From Saturnia japonica (lineage: Eukaryota > Arthropoda > Insecta > Lepidoptera > Saturniidae), in contig CM065320.1 of the NCBI GenBank assembly GCA_033032175.1, forward strand, positions 8,432,001-8,496,000: a DNA stretch of 64,000 nt, in the 5' to 3' direction. Below, one piece after another: positions 31,981 to 42,639 of the stretch. The notes under the pieces are model-generated. The model was not told the DNA's origin, ran no database searches, and saw only the letters and a program-made list of their open reading frames with translations. The translations under genes were made by a program, and so were the position numbers. Positions within the stretch are counted from its first letter, which is position 1. Each line of letters begins with the position of its first letter.

Positions 31981-31999
31981 TTGAAATATGTGCATCGTT

Positions 32000-33490
32000 T
32001 ACATTTTTTTCTATTTTATGTAGTGGATTAATAGATGTTTGTCATTTATTATGTTATTTTCATATGTAACATTAACAAAAAACTGAAATAATAGTGTAAT
32101 ATCATAAAACTATAATTATAATATAATTCAAAAGTTAAGTAAACTGTCTTTTTTGTATTCTTTTTATACATATATTATAAATTTAAAAAAAAATAGCAAC
32201 GAATGTACCATTATTTGATAATATATACATTAGAGGTACTACGTACCAAATTTCATCTATTTACTTCAATCAACAACAAAGTTACATATTTTTGAAAATG
32301 AAATCTTAGAAAACATCGTCACTTAACATGAGATGAAATTGTGACCAAACGCTAACCCGATAAAGAATTTTAAAAAGTATTTTCAAGTACTATTACTAGT
32401 TCGGTGTGAATCATTTCATATCCCTATGAAAACATGTTACTCCAGGCTTTAGACAATGACTAATCCTGTAGACCGGTATAGGACGTAGGATTTCGGCGGG
32501 TGAGTGCTGGAGTGGGCAAAATATAAATATTAAATTTCGTCAAGGACTAATTGTGATGCTTATATTTTTGCTACAGGCCCCGCGCTGGCTTAATCTGTCT
32601 ATACTTATAATTATGCTATCTATAGAAATGGCTGATGGAACCGAGACCTAATCTTATTGTTACCTAAAGCCGCGAAATTCTTTATTCACTTATGGCGCAT
32701 GACCACAACCACACCATTTAACAAATTAAGTCAGTTTTTTTTATAGCTTTAACATTTGACGACAATCTCATCTGATAGTAAATGACCATGTGATCTAAGA
32801 TGGTAGGTATAGCAAAAAAAATGTATCCATTATGATACAGTACCATCAAAGTACAATAGGTGGCGCGAAAGTCTTCAACAGCTAAGTGTACTTTAAATAG
32901 TTAGCGGCAGTTCGTACGTTTTTAGATGATAAAAAACTTGAACCCAAATAAATATTAGCTCCAAATCTAACTACATATCACATCACACTGTTCCATATGG
33001 GCGAAGCACTAATTTTAAATATACAAATAAAAAAAATTCATTTGAAATCAATAACAATAAATAATACATTTATTTTAATATCCTCTGAAATTAACCTAAA
33101 GTATCGGTTATCCGAAATAATTACATATCCATATTCGAAAAGGACATTCAAATCCGATCATAAAATCCCTAATGTAAATCGATAGTGGAATAAAAACGGA
33201 AGGATTATTTTGATAGCACGATAATTTAAAAATAAGTCCAGCGAAACGGGCGAGTAGCTGTAGTTATAGTAGGTAAGTAGATCTTTTAAATATCAATACC
33301 TACTATTTTATAAAAAGGTAAAGTTTATTTGTAGGATGTAATCTCGATCTGGAACTATTAATTATTTTACTAATAGGAAGCTGGGCGGATTTTTTTAAGT
33401 GTACCAAAATTAAGCATTCCCTGTTTATGCAGCCCAGCTACATTATTCCTGAGTGGTATAAGCTATTACTTGCTTTTATTACATTTTATA
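32000..33490. other. No gene seen
   Basis: AT-rich intergenic sequence. 32755-32815 (ATCTCATCTGATAGTAAATG...) looks like a scrap of a LINE-associated repeat. 32440-32530 is slightly GC-richer. Nothing else supported. Confidence 0.4.
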
Positions 33491-33496
33491 TTGTAA

Positions 33497-33650
33497 CTAG
33501 CGGTGTGCCCGCGGCTCCGCACGCATTTATAGTTATACAGTAGGTAGTTATTTACATCCCGTAATTTTATTTTTACCCATATTGTTGACAATTATTCATA
33601 TGCCGTACCAATTGAGGAATGGCGTGTATTTCCCGTGTACAATTAATATT
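33497..33650 (-). mobile_element. Helitron 3' end fragment
   Basis: CTAG at 33497-33500, hairpin GTGCCCGCGGCTCCGCACGC, then CCCGTAATTTTATTTTTACCC and CAATTGAGGAATGGCGTGTA. It is very close to the copy at 8961. It ends where the THAP-like module (33660) begins. Confidence 0.7.
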
Positions 33651-33659
33651 TAATTTAAT

Positions 33660-34092
33660 AATTCTCTTTATTTCTTTCTTACCAAAATCATATAAATGAA
33701 TATCCCTAATTTGAGACATGATGGGTTTATTTATACAAACTTTCACCCAAGTTTTATTTTCACCATATGTGGAATAACACAATGAAATAATTACTTGTAG
33801 CATAACTGTATAAGCCAGGTAATTTACAATAGATATATCGCTTAGAATATATAAACTCCCGCGAGCCGCGATTGACAGCGCACGTCATATTTCTATCATA
33901 ATATAAAACAGTAATTATGCCGTATTGCGTAGTTATAGAGTTTAAAAACACTTTAACCAATCTTGAAAATAATTTCATAGGTATTAGAATAACAATACAT
34001 TTATTAAGTATACACATGCAATTAATAAATCAACAAACCGGTTGGCGTTGCTGTCGACATTACCGCACATGCGCTTTGGTGTTTCCTAGAGA
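33660..34092 (+). repeat. Dispersed module with THAP-like first exon, copy 2
   Basis: Matches 11440-11885 along its length (GTTTTATTTTCACCATATG, CAGTAATTATGCCGTA, AGTTTAAAAACACTTTAACC, ATTACCGCACATGCGC). The open stretch from ATG 33917 reads MPYCVVIEFKNTLTNLENN. It keeps the first THAP Cys and the K-N that follow but has Phe for the second Cys. The donor has decayed to GTATTA. Confidence 0.5.
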
Positions 34093-35535
34093 TACGAAAA
34101 AAAAAAAATCGATTTTTTTTAATAAAAAAAAATTATTATTGAAAAACGGTTTTTTTCACTGTCGATTTTTTGTTGATAGATCTAATTTAATTTTTTGTGA
34201 CAGTAGGTATTCAGTCACCCTTCTTCTTCTTCTTACTAACTTGCCAACTAGTCCTCTTTATTGAAAACCATTACTGCCATTATCAAGTGAATATAGTGTC
34301 CTGTCTTAGAACGAATTCAGTATCCCAACAAGATGGTGGCTTGTGGTGGTGGGTTTTTGTAGCACTTCAAAATGTATGCTTCCAGTTTATATTTATAATC
34401 CACTTCACATATGACGGGTTGTTCTTCAAAGGACCGTAAAAACTGTTTCCGTCGAAATAATTAAATATACAAAAAAATTCTGATACTTGCGATTAATTTT
34501 TTAGTTCTGTTTGACTTTGTGTTATAAGTTGTAAAGTTTAAAAAGTTGTATTTTTAATTTATTTATTGTGCAAAGTTTCAAAAACAACACCAAACGTCAT
34601 TATACTCCGTATTCCGGTGTCGACTCTTTACGAAAAAATTGTATACAAAATGTATAATTTCAATTTTAAAATTCTAAAAGTATCAACATATTAATTTCAT
34701 ATAAATTTTACTTCGTTTCAAAATAAAATCTCTATAAGTACTTAATAATCACAAGGCTAAACATAAAGTCCAAATTTTGTTACAAAAAAAACGTCATTAG
34801 TCGTAACACTTTTTGATTAAAATTTTTACTAATCTATTTAATTCTGAACGCAACTTTAATATATGTCCCCGAAAGCGCGGGGAGGCTTTTATTCTACAAC
34901 TAGATTTCGGCGAAGAAACACGTGCGCAAATGAGAACTGTAAGTAAACTTTCATAGTTCTTCAAAATTTAGCATCAAAATTGTCATTTGCGTTTCAGCTT
35001 AAATTCATTAAATGTGCGTATTTAATATTTTAATTTATATTTCATTTAATAACGAATACGAAATCATTTAATTTAGTAAAATCATTACCGAGGATTTATG
35101 TTCACAGACAATTTCATACAGGTTTTATTCTCAGTTCGTAATTATATGTAACATCATTGTTAGCAACATGGTCGTTGCGACGAATGAAATAAGTTTCACT
35201 TAATGACAATGATGTTGACTATAATGATGAGTTAATACGAAGAATGATTTTTGATAGTACATAAGTATTATATTTTTGTTTTTGAAATATAAACATCTCG
35301 TATAGTTAAGTAGGTACTAGCATCCATCAACATACACATGACGTAATGGAGCATGCGCCTTATTACATTTTTTGTCAACCGTATATCTCGAGAATTACAT
35401 TTTTTTTAAATATCTCACTAGTTGGCAGCTGCTTTGCACCCTACATAGTATTGAAAATCGTGCTAAGTTTAGGTCCATAGGATTTTACTTATAATAATGC
35501 GAGTTAAAATAGTTTTTTTATTTGTAGAATGAAAA
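34093..35535. other. No gene seen
   Basis: A- and T-runs (34100-34150) and AT-rich sequence. 34850-34935 is moderately GC-rich (CCCGAAAGCGCGGGGAGGC) and could belong to the 5' side of the next element. No inverted repeat partner was found downstream of 37680. Confidence 0.35.
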
Positions 35536-37680
35536 ATGCCACAAACTAAAGCACAGCGATTAGAAAAACGTTTGTGTAAAAGAAAACGTTATAACGAAAT
35601 AAAAAATGACCCGGAACTGCTTGAACTTGAGAAAGAAAAGCGAAGGATGTAATATCTGAAAAGAAAAGGAGATAAGAAGATTGGCCAGATAAAAGACAAA
35701 ACCCCTCGATCTCAAAGAGAACAAAGAAAAAGATGGAAGGAAAATTCTAAAAAATTATAGACAGAGAGTAAAACGAGCTCTGAATAATAAAATTACATTT
35801 AAACCTATTAATGTAGAAACAATACCGGTCACAATTAACGAAACTGATACTAACCTACAAAAGGATCCTTTGCAACACAACCGTCAGTGCCCATCTGTTA
35901 AAGGTGCACTAAAAAATCTTAAGTACAAAGAAATGAAGAAAAGGAAGATACTAATGTCTACAATAAACACATTAAAAAAGAAAAACGAATCCCAACGTAA
36001 AACTATAACAAATCTAAAGAAAAAGCTTGAACTTGTTAAATTGAAATTACCAAATGAAAACACACTGATAAATCAAATAATCACCAATAAAGCAAATAAA
36101 GATCCAAGTGATTCACCTAAATATACATACTTTAAAGACCGCCAATCTAAAATAATTAAATTAATTATTTCATTTTATTGTGACGACGCCAATAGTACTG
36201 TTGCTGCAGGCAAAAAAGAATTTATAACTAGGAATAAGAAGAGTCCAGAAAAGATATCTTACCGCTCCATTGATTGATTTGTATAAAAAATTTAAAAATG
36301 AAACAAACATTAATATCAATTATTCATTTTTTTGTAAAAATAGACCTTTCTTGGTGCAGCACCCTAAACCAGCTAATAGAGAAAAATGTATGTGTGCTAC
36401 TCATGTGAATATGTAGTTGTTGGTGAAAGCCTTGAATAAGACATCTATACTAAATGAAAAGAAACCAGAAGACATATTAGCTACGTTGTGCTGCGATTCA
36501 TTTAACACTGACTGTTTGCGAAGAATATGCAACTTATGTGCACCACAACATCTTGCGTACAAAGAATTGAATAACGATATTTTTTGAATGGAGAAGAGTT
36601 AATAAAGAAGTAGTTTTAGAAAACGGAACAAAGAAAAGGCAAATTTTAACAGTAAAACAAAAAATAGTAATAAAACCCTTAGAAGCCATTTCAAAATTAG
36701 AAGCAGAACTGCCAAATTACTTGGATCATATCTACAAAATCGTAAATCAATACAAAGTTATAAAGACACTTAAAAATAATTTGAATTTTCAAGAAGCTCT
36801 CGTACACGTCGATTTCTCTGAAAATTATAATTTAAAGTATGCCCAAGAAGTTCAATCTTTCCATTTCGGAGGAAGTCGACAACAAGTGTCGCTGCATACA
36901 GTTGTGATATACACGCATAGTTTTATAACTGGACAAGTATGTCCTACATCTATGTGTACTCTCAGTTCTAGCCTTCGACATGACGCTGCATCAATCTGGG
37001 CTCATTTACTGCCTGTTCTTGATGAAGTCATAAAACAGAATCCATTCGTAGATACAGTTCATTTTTTATCTGATTCTCCGTCATCACAATATCGCAATAA
37101 ATACATGTTCTATATTATAATTCAATTAACATCCCACCATTCTAATATAACCAGAATTACGTGGAACTATTCCGAAGCTGGGCATGGAAAGGGTGCTCCT
37201 GATGGCGTTGGTTCTACAGTAAAAAGAACAGCTGACCAGATGGTCCATTTTGGTAATTTCGATAAGTTTTACGAAATCATGAGTTCAAGGTTGGAGAATA
37301 TTATAATTAAAAGAGTTACAGAAGAAGATATAATGCAGAGGGAAAGATTAATTCCTGAGCAGTTGAAACCATTTAGAGGCACCCTTTCTGTGCACCAGGT
37401 ACTTTGGGATAGGCTTAAACCTAGAACGACTATAAGAAAAATGAGTTGTTTTCTATGTGATGTTGACGAAATATGCGCACATGGCAAGCATTTGGGGTAT
37501 ATCAATAATATACCTGTGAATCAAAACGATAATGTCGATATTAATTACGTAGTTCCCCTGGCAAATACTAAGCCCAAATCTACAAAACAAAACAAATTCA
37601 AGATTATTTCTAATATTCTAATTGATGTCACTAATACAACTCATTTCACTAATCACATGTCTACCGGTAATGGCATTTAA
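35536..37680 (+). pseudogene. Broken gene of an unnamed DDE-transposase-like family (HGKG-x3-DG)
   Basis: A protein of roughly 700 residues in broken frames. Start: MPQTKAQRLEKRLCKRKRY, very basic. Stops occur at 35650 and 35758. A coiled-coil part (35880-36070) is followed by a helical part (IIKLIISFYCDDANSTVAAG). A Cys-rich middle has KCMCATHV and CCDSFNTDCLRRICNLC. Then an open half (36721-37680) has HVDFSEN, FLSDSPSSQYRN and NYSEAGHGKGAPDGVG. The spacing of DFSEN, SDSPSSQ and the E before GHGKG suggests an RNase-H-like D, D, E triad (33 residues between the second D and E). A final Cys/His group (CFLCDVDEICAHGKHLGY) ends it. I know similar multi-copy uncharacterised animal proteins but no accepted name. 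No introns or termini seen. Confidence 0.55.
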
Positions 37681-38410
37681 TAAACTGTACTATCTTCAGT
37701 AAAGCAAAATACAGTCCAATAATGTGATGATTCCGCATTTGCGAAACTTGGAACTTTTGGGCATCATTTTATTTTTAAGAATCTTTGTGGATAAATTTGT
37801 GAAATTGCTCGCCTTTTTAAACTTATAACTTTGAGGATTTAAGAGACTATTGCGATTATTGTTGATTAGAATTATTACAGGTCGCACTATTTTATTAATA
37901 TGGTTGTATTATAACCTATATGGTTATTTTTCTGTTTGTACTTTATACTTTTTAGTAGTAGATTTAGATATTTTTTATGTTTAGTTATTAGACTGGATTT
38001 TTACTGTGATTTTTTGATTTCCAAAGAATTATATTATACTAACAAGATTAAGTTATCTAAGTTTGCGTTAACTACGTGAAATGCTTAGTTTTTCAATTAT
38101 TTTGAATTGCTTGTTATTACTATTAAGTTTGCTAAATATACGATGTTTAATTTTCTAAATAACTTTTGTTTTACATAAATAAATGATCAAATTTATCCAT
38201 TTACATCATTCTGTGCAACATACTGTCATTATGTTCTAAACTATAATCATTGTTAGTATGTGGTTATCATTAGCCTCAACTTATTTAATTTATTTTTTTC
38301 GAATAACTCCTAAATTATTGAAAATATAATAGTGTCTTTCGTATCAAATACTATGTTAGTATCTCAGAATACAGAAAAAAACCAGAAACCGCGAACGTAC
38401 ATAAAACTGA
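37681..38410. other. No gene seen
   Basis: AT-rich spacer between the HGKG pseudogene and the THAP gene. Confidence 0.4.
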
Positions 38411-38416
38411 AGATAC

Positions 38417-38443
38417 AAAAACCACTCTTAAATAGAGTGGTTT
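38417..38443. other. Hairpin upstream of the THAP gene
   Basis: AACCACTCTTAAATAGAGTGGTT: arms of nine bases (AACCACTCT / AGAGTGGTT) around a five-base loop, about 80 bp before the ATG. Possibly a regulatory palindrome or part of a transposon end. Confidence 0.5.
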
Positions 38444-38520
38444 GACGTTGTTGCGATTAGTCACTCCTTTGTAAGTAGCGCGTCGAGACGTATTGTACAA
38501 GTGCCAATTTTAATTTTAAA

Positions 38521-38597
38521 ATGCCGTCTTGTGTTGTTCCTACATGTAAAAATGCTGCAGGGATTATAAAAAAACAGGATGGGATCACATTTCATCT
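38521..38597 (+). CDS. THAP gene exon 1
   Basis: ATG to donor GTATGT at 38598. It encodes the first zinc ligands C4 and C9 and ends within HL (phase 2). Confidence 0.82.
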
Positions 38598-40428
38598 GTA
38601 TGTAGCGCATTCTAAAGTATATTTATTTAATTGTTTAATTTATTTTACATTTAGAAAATGACGCGTCCATTTTTTAAGTGTTGCCATTTTATTTTCATCG
38701 AAAATTTTACCCATTTATTTTTTTAATACTCGTGTAGAATACTTATTATTTTTGTGTATATAGAACCTTTGAATTTTAGTTTCCCTGCTGATGAAAATAG
38801 AAAATCGGACTGGATGAAAGTCATACAAAGAGCACGGCTAGATGAGTTTTGGAAACCATCAAGCCGGAGCGTACTTTGCTCAATTCACTTTGAAGCGCAA
38901 TATTTTTATGATACAAAAAGTGGTTTGAGAAGACTGAAGAAAGCAGCTAATCCAACTAAGGTTGATATAGTCATAATAATTACTATATTTATATTGTTGC
39001 CCTCCTGGTGAAAATGTTTGTCATGTATTTTGAAGTAAGGCTTTGGTCCACATATATATACATATATATATGCTCACGCCTGTAATCCCCGAAGGAGTAT
39101 GCAAAAGTATAATAACAAGTATGCCCACTTTTCGTCGAGCTTATACGTCCCTCATCGTGATAAGGGGCGAGCTTAAACCGGGCGGAAATTTCAGATGCCG
39201 GGCTAATGAAACTTCGGTGAATTAAATATATGAATAATCTAATACTAACGTTCTATTTCAGTATTTGGCCTTGACACCAGAATTTTCCGAGTTACACGTA
39301 GAAACATCTAAACCTTCGACATCGGACAATGTAATGATAATAATGTTTAATTTTTTTTTAATAATATTGAAAGGCAAACAAGGCACACAATCGATATACT
39401 TAGTTACAAGTAACTAATGTAGTAAATAAACACTAGTAGTAACAGTAATAAATGTAAAATAAACTAAGTAAGGCCCATGGACATTTGCAAGCTCAGGCAC
39501 AAAGTCCTATTACTAATGCGTTTCCATCCGTGAGGACTGAAATGTCATGGCTTGTACGGCAGAAATATTCTGTATTTAATTAAAGTTTTTGTTAATCTAT
39601 TACATGATACAACAACATACAACTTAAGGTTTTTCATTTCAGGTTACACAACCACAATCTCCTGCGCGATCGAACTCAGAGATCGGTGATGTCAATATTT
39701 CTGATTTGGAATCTGTGTTTGATACGCCGAGAAAGGTCAAACTTAAATCTCAATTACGACGAAAACAATTATTTTGTGAACAACATGTTCGACGAATGAA
39801 AACATTACAACAAAAATACAACAGACTTGCCAAGAAGTACGAATCTTTAAAAAGTATATTAAAAAAATTAAAAAGCAATCGCTACATTAACAACGTTGTT
39901 TACGATTTACTTTCAACAGATGTAGTAGCAGCTGATATTTTTAATAATATTTATAAAAAAAACGTCCTGAATAAAAAGAAACCTATGTATACTGGCAAGA
40001 TAAAAAAGTTTTGTCTTACATTAAATTTTCTTTCACCGTCTTCCTATAAGTACGTAAGGGCCACTTTTGACACTTTAAAAAATAGAGGTGGACTTTATTT
40101 CCCTTCTCAGAGCCTTTATGAAATATGTTGTATTTGTGAAGCGCATGTGCGAAGAATTTGTAATGAAGATTTCATTATAAATTCTAATGATCAACGTTTA
40201 GCGATCGTACTTTCAATTTTTAAACAATTCATAGGAAAAAATATCATATTTCTAGTAAATAATGATCACATAAATGGCCAAAGCCACAGAAACTCTCTTA
40301 TAAGGGCGGTTATTGAGAAATATCTAGATATAAGGTTACATTATTTATCTAAACGTAAAACTCTACAAATCAGTTCAAAATCTAAAAGGCAATATTATAA
40401 AAAGCTAACTCAGCAAAAGGGTACCTAA
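38521..40428 (+). CDS. THAP-domain protein, 370 residues, four exons
   Basis: Joined exons 38521-38597, 38780-38960, 39262-39330 and 39643-40428 give one frame with a start, a stop and clean splice sites. Residues 1-86 form a THAP zinc-dependent DNA-binding domain: C4 and C9 (MPSCVVPTC), HLFPADE, W37, and C59/H62 (VLCSIHF). A lysine-rich coiled coil follows (about 135-185). Then FCLTLNFLSPSSYKYVR resembles the helix after the coiled coil in P-element-derived THAP proteins. The tail IEKYLDIRLHYLSKR recalls their C-terminus; the catalytic middle seems absent. It could be a domesticated P-type gene or an internally deleted P-like copy. The intact frame argues for use. Target and function are unknown. 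Confidence 0.8.
38780..38960 (+). CDS. THAP gene exon 2
   Basis: Acceptor GAATTTTAG (38779), chosen over the TATATAG upstream because it restores HLFPADENRKSDW. It ends at AAG before GTTGAT, a weak donor that is in phase with exon 3. It holds W37, C59 and H62. Confidence 0.75.
39060..39225 (+). repeat. SINE-like repeat in THAP intron 2
   Basis: CTCACGCCTGTAATCCCCGA, CTCATCGTGATAAGGGGCGA and GATGCCGGGCTAATGA follow the same order as the repeat at 8320-8560 (CATCACGCCTGTATCCCC, TAATAGGGGGCGAGC, AGGCTAATGA). It is a diverged member of that family in the opposite orientation to the host reading. Confidence 0.45.
39262..39330 (+). CDS. THAP gene exon 3
   Basis: Acceptor TTCTATTTCAG; 23 codons (YLALTPEFSELHVETSKPST...), phase 0 at both ends; donor GTAATG. 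Confidence 0.7.
39643..40428 (+). CDS. THAP gene exon 4
   Basis: Acceptor TTTTCATTTCAG; 261 codons plus stop. It carries the linker, the coiled coil and the C-terminal half. Confidence 0.82.
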   Translation, partial: VTQPQSPARSNSEIGDVNISDLESVFDTPRKVKLKSQLRRKQLFCEQHVRRMKTLQQKYNRLAKKYESLKSILKKLKSNRYINNVVYDLLSTDVVAADIFNNIYKKNVLNKKKPMYTGKIKKFCLTLNFLSPSSYKYVRATFDTLKNRGGLYFPSQSLYEICCICEAHVRRICNEDFIINSNDQRLAIVLSIFKQFIGKNIIFLVNNDHINGQSHRNSLIRAVIEKYLDIRLHYLSKRKTLQISSKSKRQYYKKLTQQKGT

Positions 40429-40432
40429 TAAA
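40427..40432 (+). terminator. Poly-A signal overlapping the THAP stop codon
   Basis: TAATAAA: the stop TAA (40426-40428) and AATAAA share bases. If used, the 3' UTR would be only about 20 bases. Confidence 0.45.
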
Positions 40433-40859
40433 ATCTTAATTGACGTTATTGAAGCCGTATTCTATTTATAGTCATCCATGTAAAAAAAAAATATTTTTAA
40501 ATAAATATCTTTTCTTTAGTGTTATAAGACTACCCCAAAAAGTGGGAAACCGCTCCCGAGCTAGCAACATTATGCGTATGGAAGTGGGGCAGGTGCGGGA
40601 CGTAGGTATTGTTTTTGGACACAGAGCAGCGTATGAACGCGGCTTCTGGTTTGTTCTGTATTCTGAGGTTAGTATGCATAGATTGCATTTATCTTATCAA
40701 TAGCGGTTAGCACTAAGGTTTTTGAAAAAACTGAAAAACTTGACGAAAATAATAAATTTCGAAGAATTACCCATACACAATAACCAAGCTATATCACACA
40801 AAACACTATTAGTATTACATAATATAGGGTCTAAACCCTAAGTAAATGAATCTATTCTG

Positions 40860-41355
40860 ATATTGTAAAGCTGAAGAGTTTCTTTGTCTGTTTGTTTGGT
40901 TGAACGCGCTAATCTCAGGAACTACTTGTTCGAAAGGAAAAAAAAAATTTTGTGTCTGTCTGATTGTTTGTTCCGAGTAATCTCCGAAACAGTTACACTG
41001 ATTTTGACGGGTCTTTCACTGGTAGATAGCTGGTTTTATAGGGAGTAACTTAGGATATTTTTATTTTAGAAAAAAAATGAGGCTTCCGTACAAATTAAAA
41101 AAAACTGGTCATGCTGAATCAATTCGGGTGCTTAAATGGCTTACGCTAAGTAAACCATAAGAGATATGGCAAATTAATGTACTAAATAATTGTAGACATT
41201 AATAAGACCTACAAAAAAATCAGCGATAGTATACGTCTATCTGTTATGGAACACTCACAATAAGCATTTCTGTCTTTAAAATAGCTAGGAGCGGAGGAGA
41301 AATATTCGCGTGGGCATTTTGTAGTCCACGTGAGCGAAACCGTGGGCACAGCTAT
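40860..41355 (+). mobile_element. Chimeric Helitron fragment
   Basis: The start TATTGTAAAGCTGAAGAGTT with GAACGCGCTAATCTCAGGAAC belongs to one Helitron family. From about 40945 (GTCTGTCTGATTGTTTG, CTCCGAAACAGTTACACTG) it follows another, the family of 12663-14444. The end TCCACGTGAGCGAAACCGTGGGCACAG + CTAT is a 3' terminus with CTAG mutated to CTAT. Confidence 0.6.
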
Positions 41356-41359
41356 TTTT

Positions 41360-42635
41360 TTAAATATAAAATTGTAAACTTTGTGTAGTTTGCACGCAAA
41401 TCACTTGAAAAGTAGGTATCTACTTAACCACTTTAAATATAGTTTTCAGAATAATATAGTAAGTATTAAACTTAAGGAAGGACCTATGTTACATAGGAAC
41501 TAAGCAGTTATAAAATTACAACGAAAAAAATAAAAGACTGCAAACGTTTAATCCAACTAAAGCAATTGGTACCAAGGCACTTAAAAGCATATACACATGA
41601 ACATTTTTATTTTTATATTTTTTATAACATTTATTATGCTTTGAGATACTTGAAAAGCAAAATTAAAAGTTAATTTCCAGGAAATAAATTAAATAATAAA
41701 TATGCTAATCATAGATTAATGATTGGTTTCCGCGTTACTTCAACCGCAAGCTACAACCTATTATTAATCTATGATGAACATTATTATTACTCTAGTTACC
41801 TAAGCATGTATCTAAAATTCGTTGCTAATTTGGTTCTGTAAAGAAGATTTTTATTTGGAAAGGTGATTATTTTATCATTTTCTTTCATAAATAAGAATCA
41901 ATCTTTTTTCTATGTTTCCTATGAACTCCAAAATGGCTGGAGCAATTTTGATGAATTTTCAATCTTCATTTAAGCCCAGTGGGTGATCCTTTAAAGGTTA
42001 GTAGCAATCAGATCAATGCTCCCTATGGACTCCAAAAAGGCACAGCAACATTTAGCCGAGTTTGCTAGTTTTTATTTTTTTATTAGGAACATGACATGCG
42101 ACTGAATGTGTAATGTTTTCTTTTGGATACATAAACTTTAGGGTTGAATTTAAAATGAGATAATTTGATTATTATGTTACAAGTGAACTGAGTAAGGTAG
42201 GTGATCCCTTACCACTTAGAAACGAGTCATATCTAATACTATAATGAGAGTAATTCTAGTATACATATATAATTGCTTTCTCATAAACAACTCTAATGAT
42301 TTGGAAGAAATTTTGTATTTAGATAATGTTTCCAAGTTTACCTAAATAGGTGTTATTCTTTTAGATACAGAGTAAAGCCCAATTACCCAGATATTACAAA
42401 ATCAGAGGTGGCCAAGTAACTTAACGAATAAAGTAAACTAACCAGTAAAGTAACTTGATAATTATAATAAAAGGCATTCGTTTCACTGGTTGCTTCAGCC
42501 AAACCTAATAGTTAAATATTCTCTATAAATGTCCACGGATACAATTGAAATTTATTACTTTTATATGAATTATCTAGTTATCAGTCAGACTTACTTGGTC
42601 GGCTTTTAAATTATGCAACTCATAATATAATGTGA
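41360..42635. other. No gene seen
   Basis: AT-rich spacer without coding or RNA features that I can support. Confidence 0.4.
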
Positions 42636-42639
42636 TAGT

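Noticed and set aside
38761..38767. Alternative acceptor TATATAG for THAP exon 2
   Set aside because: It would disrupt the HLFPADE junction; the acceptor at 38779 gives the expected THAP sequence.
40545..40703. Possible extra exon downstream of the THAP gene (NIMRMEVGQVRDVGIVFGHR)
   Set aside because: The THAP frame already ends at 40428; no similarity and no clear splice pair support this stretch.
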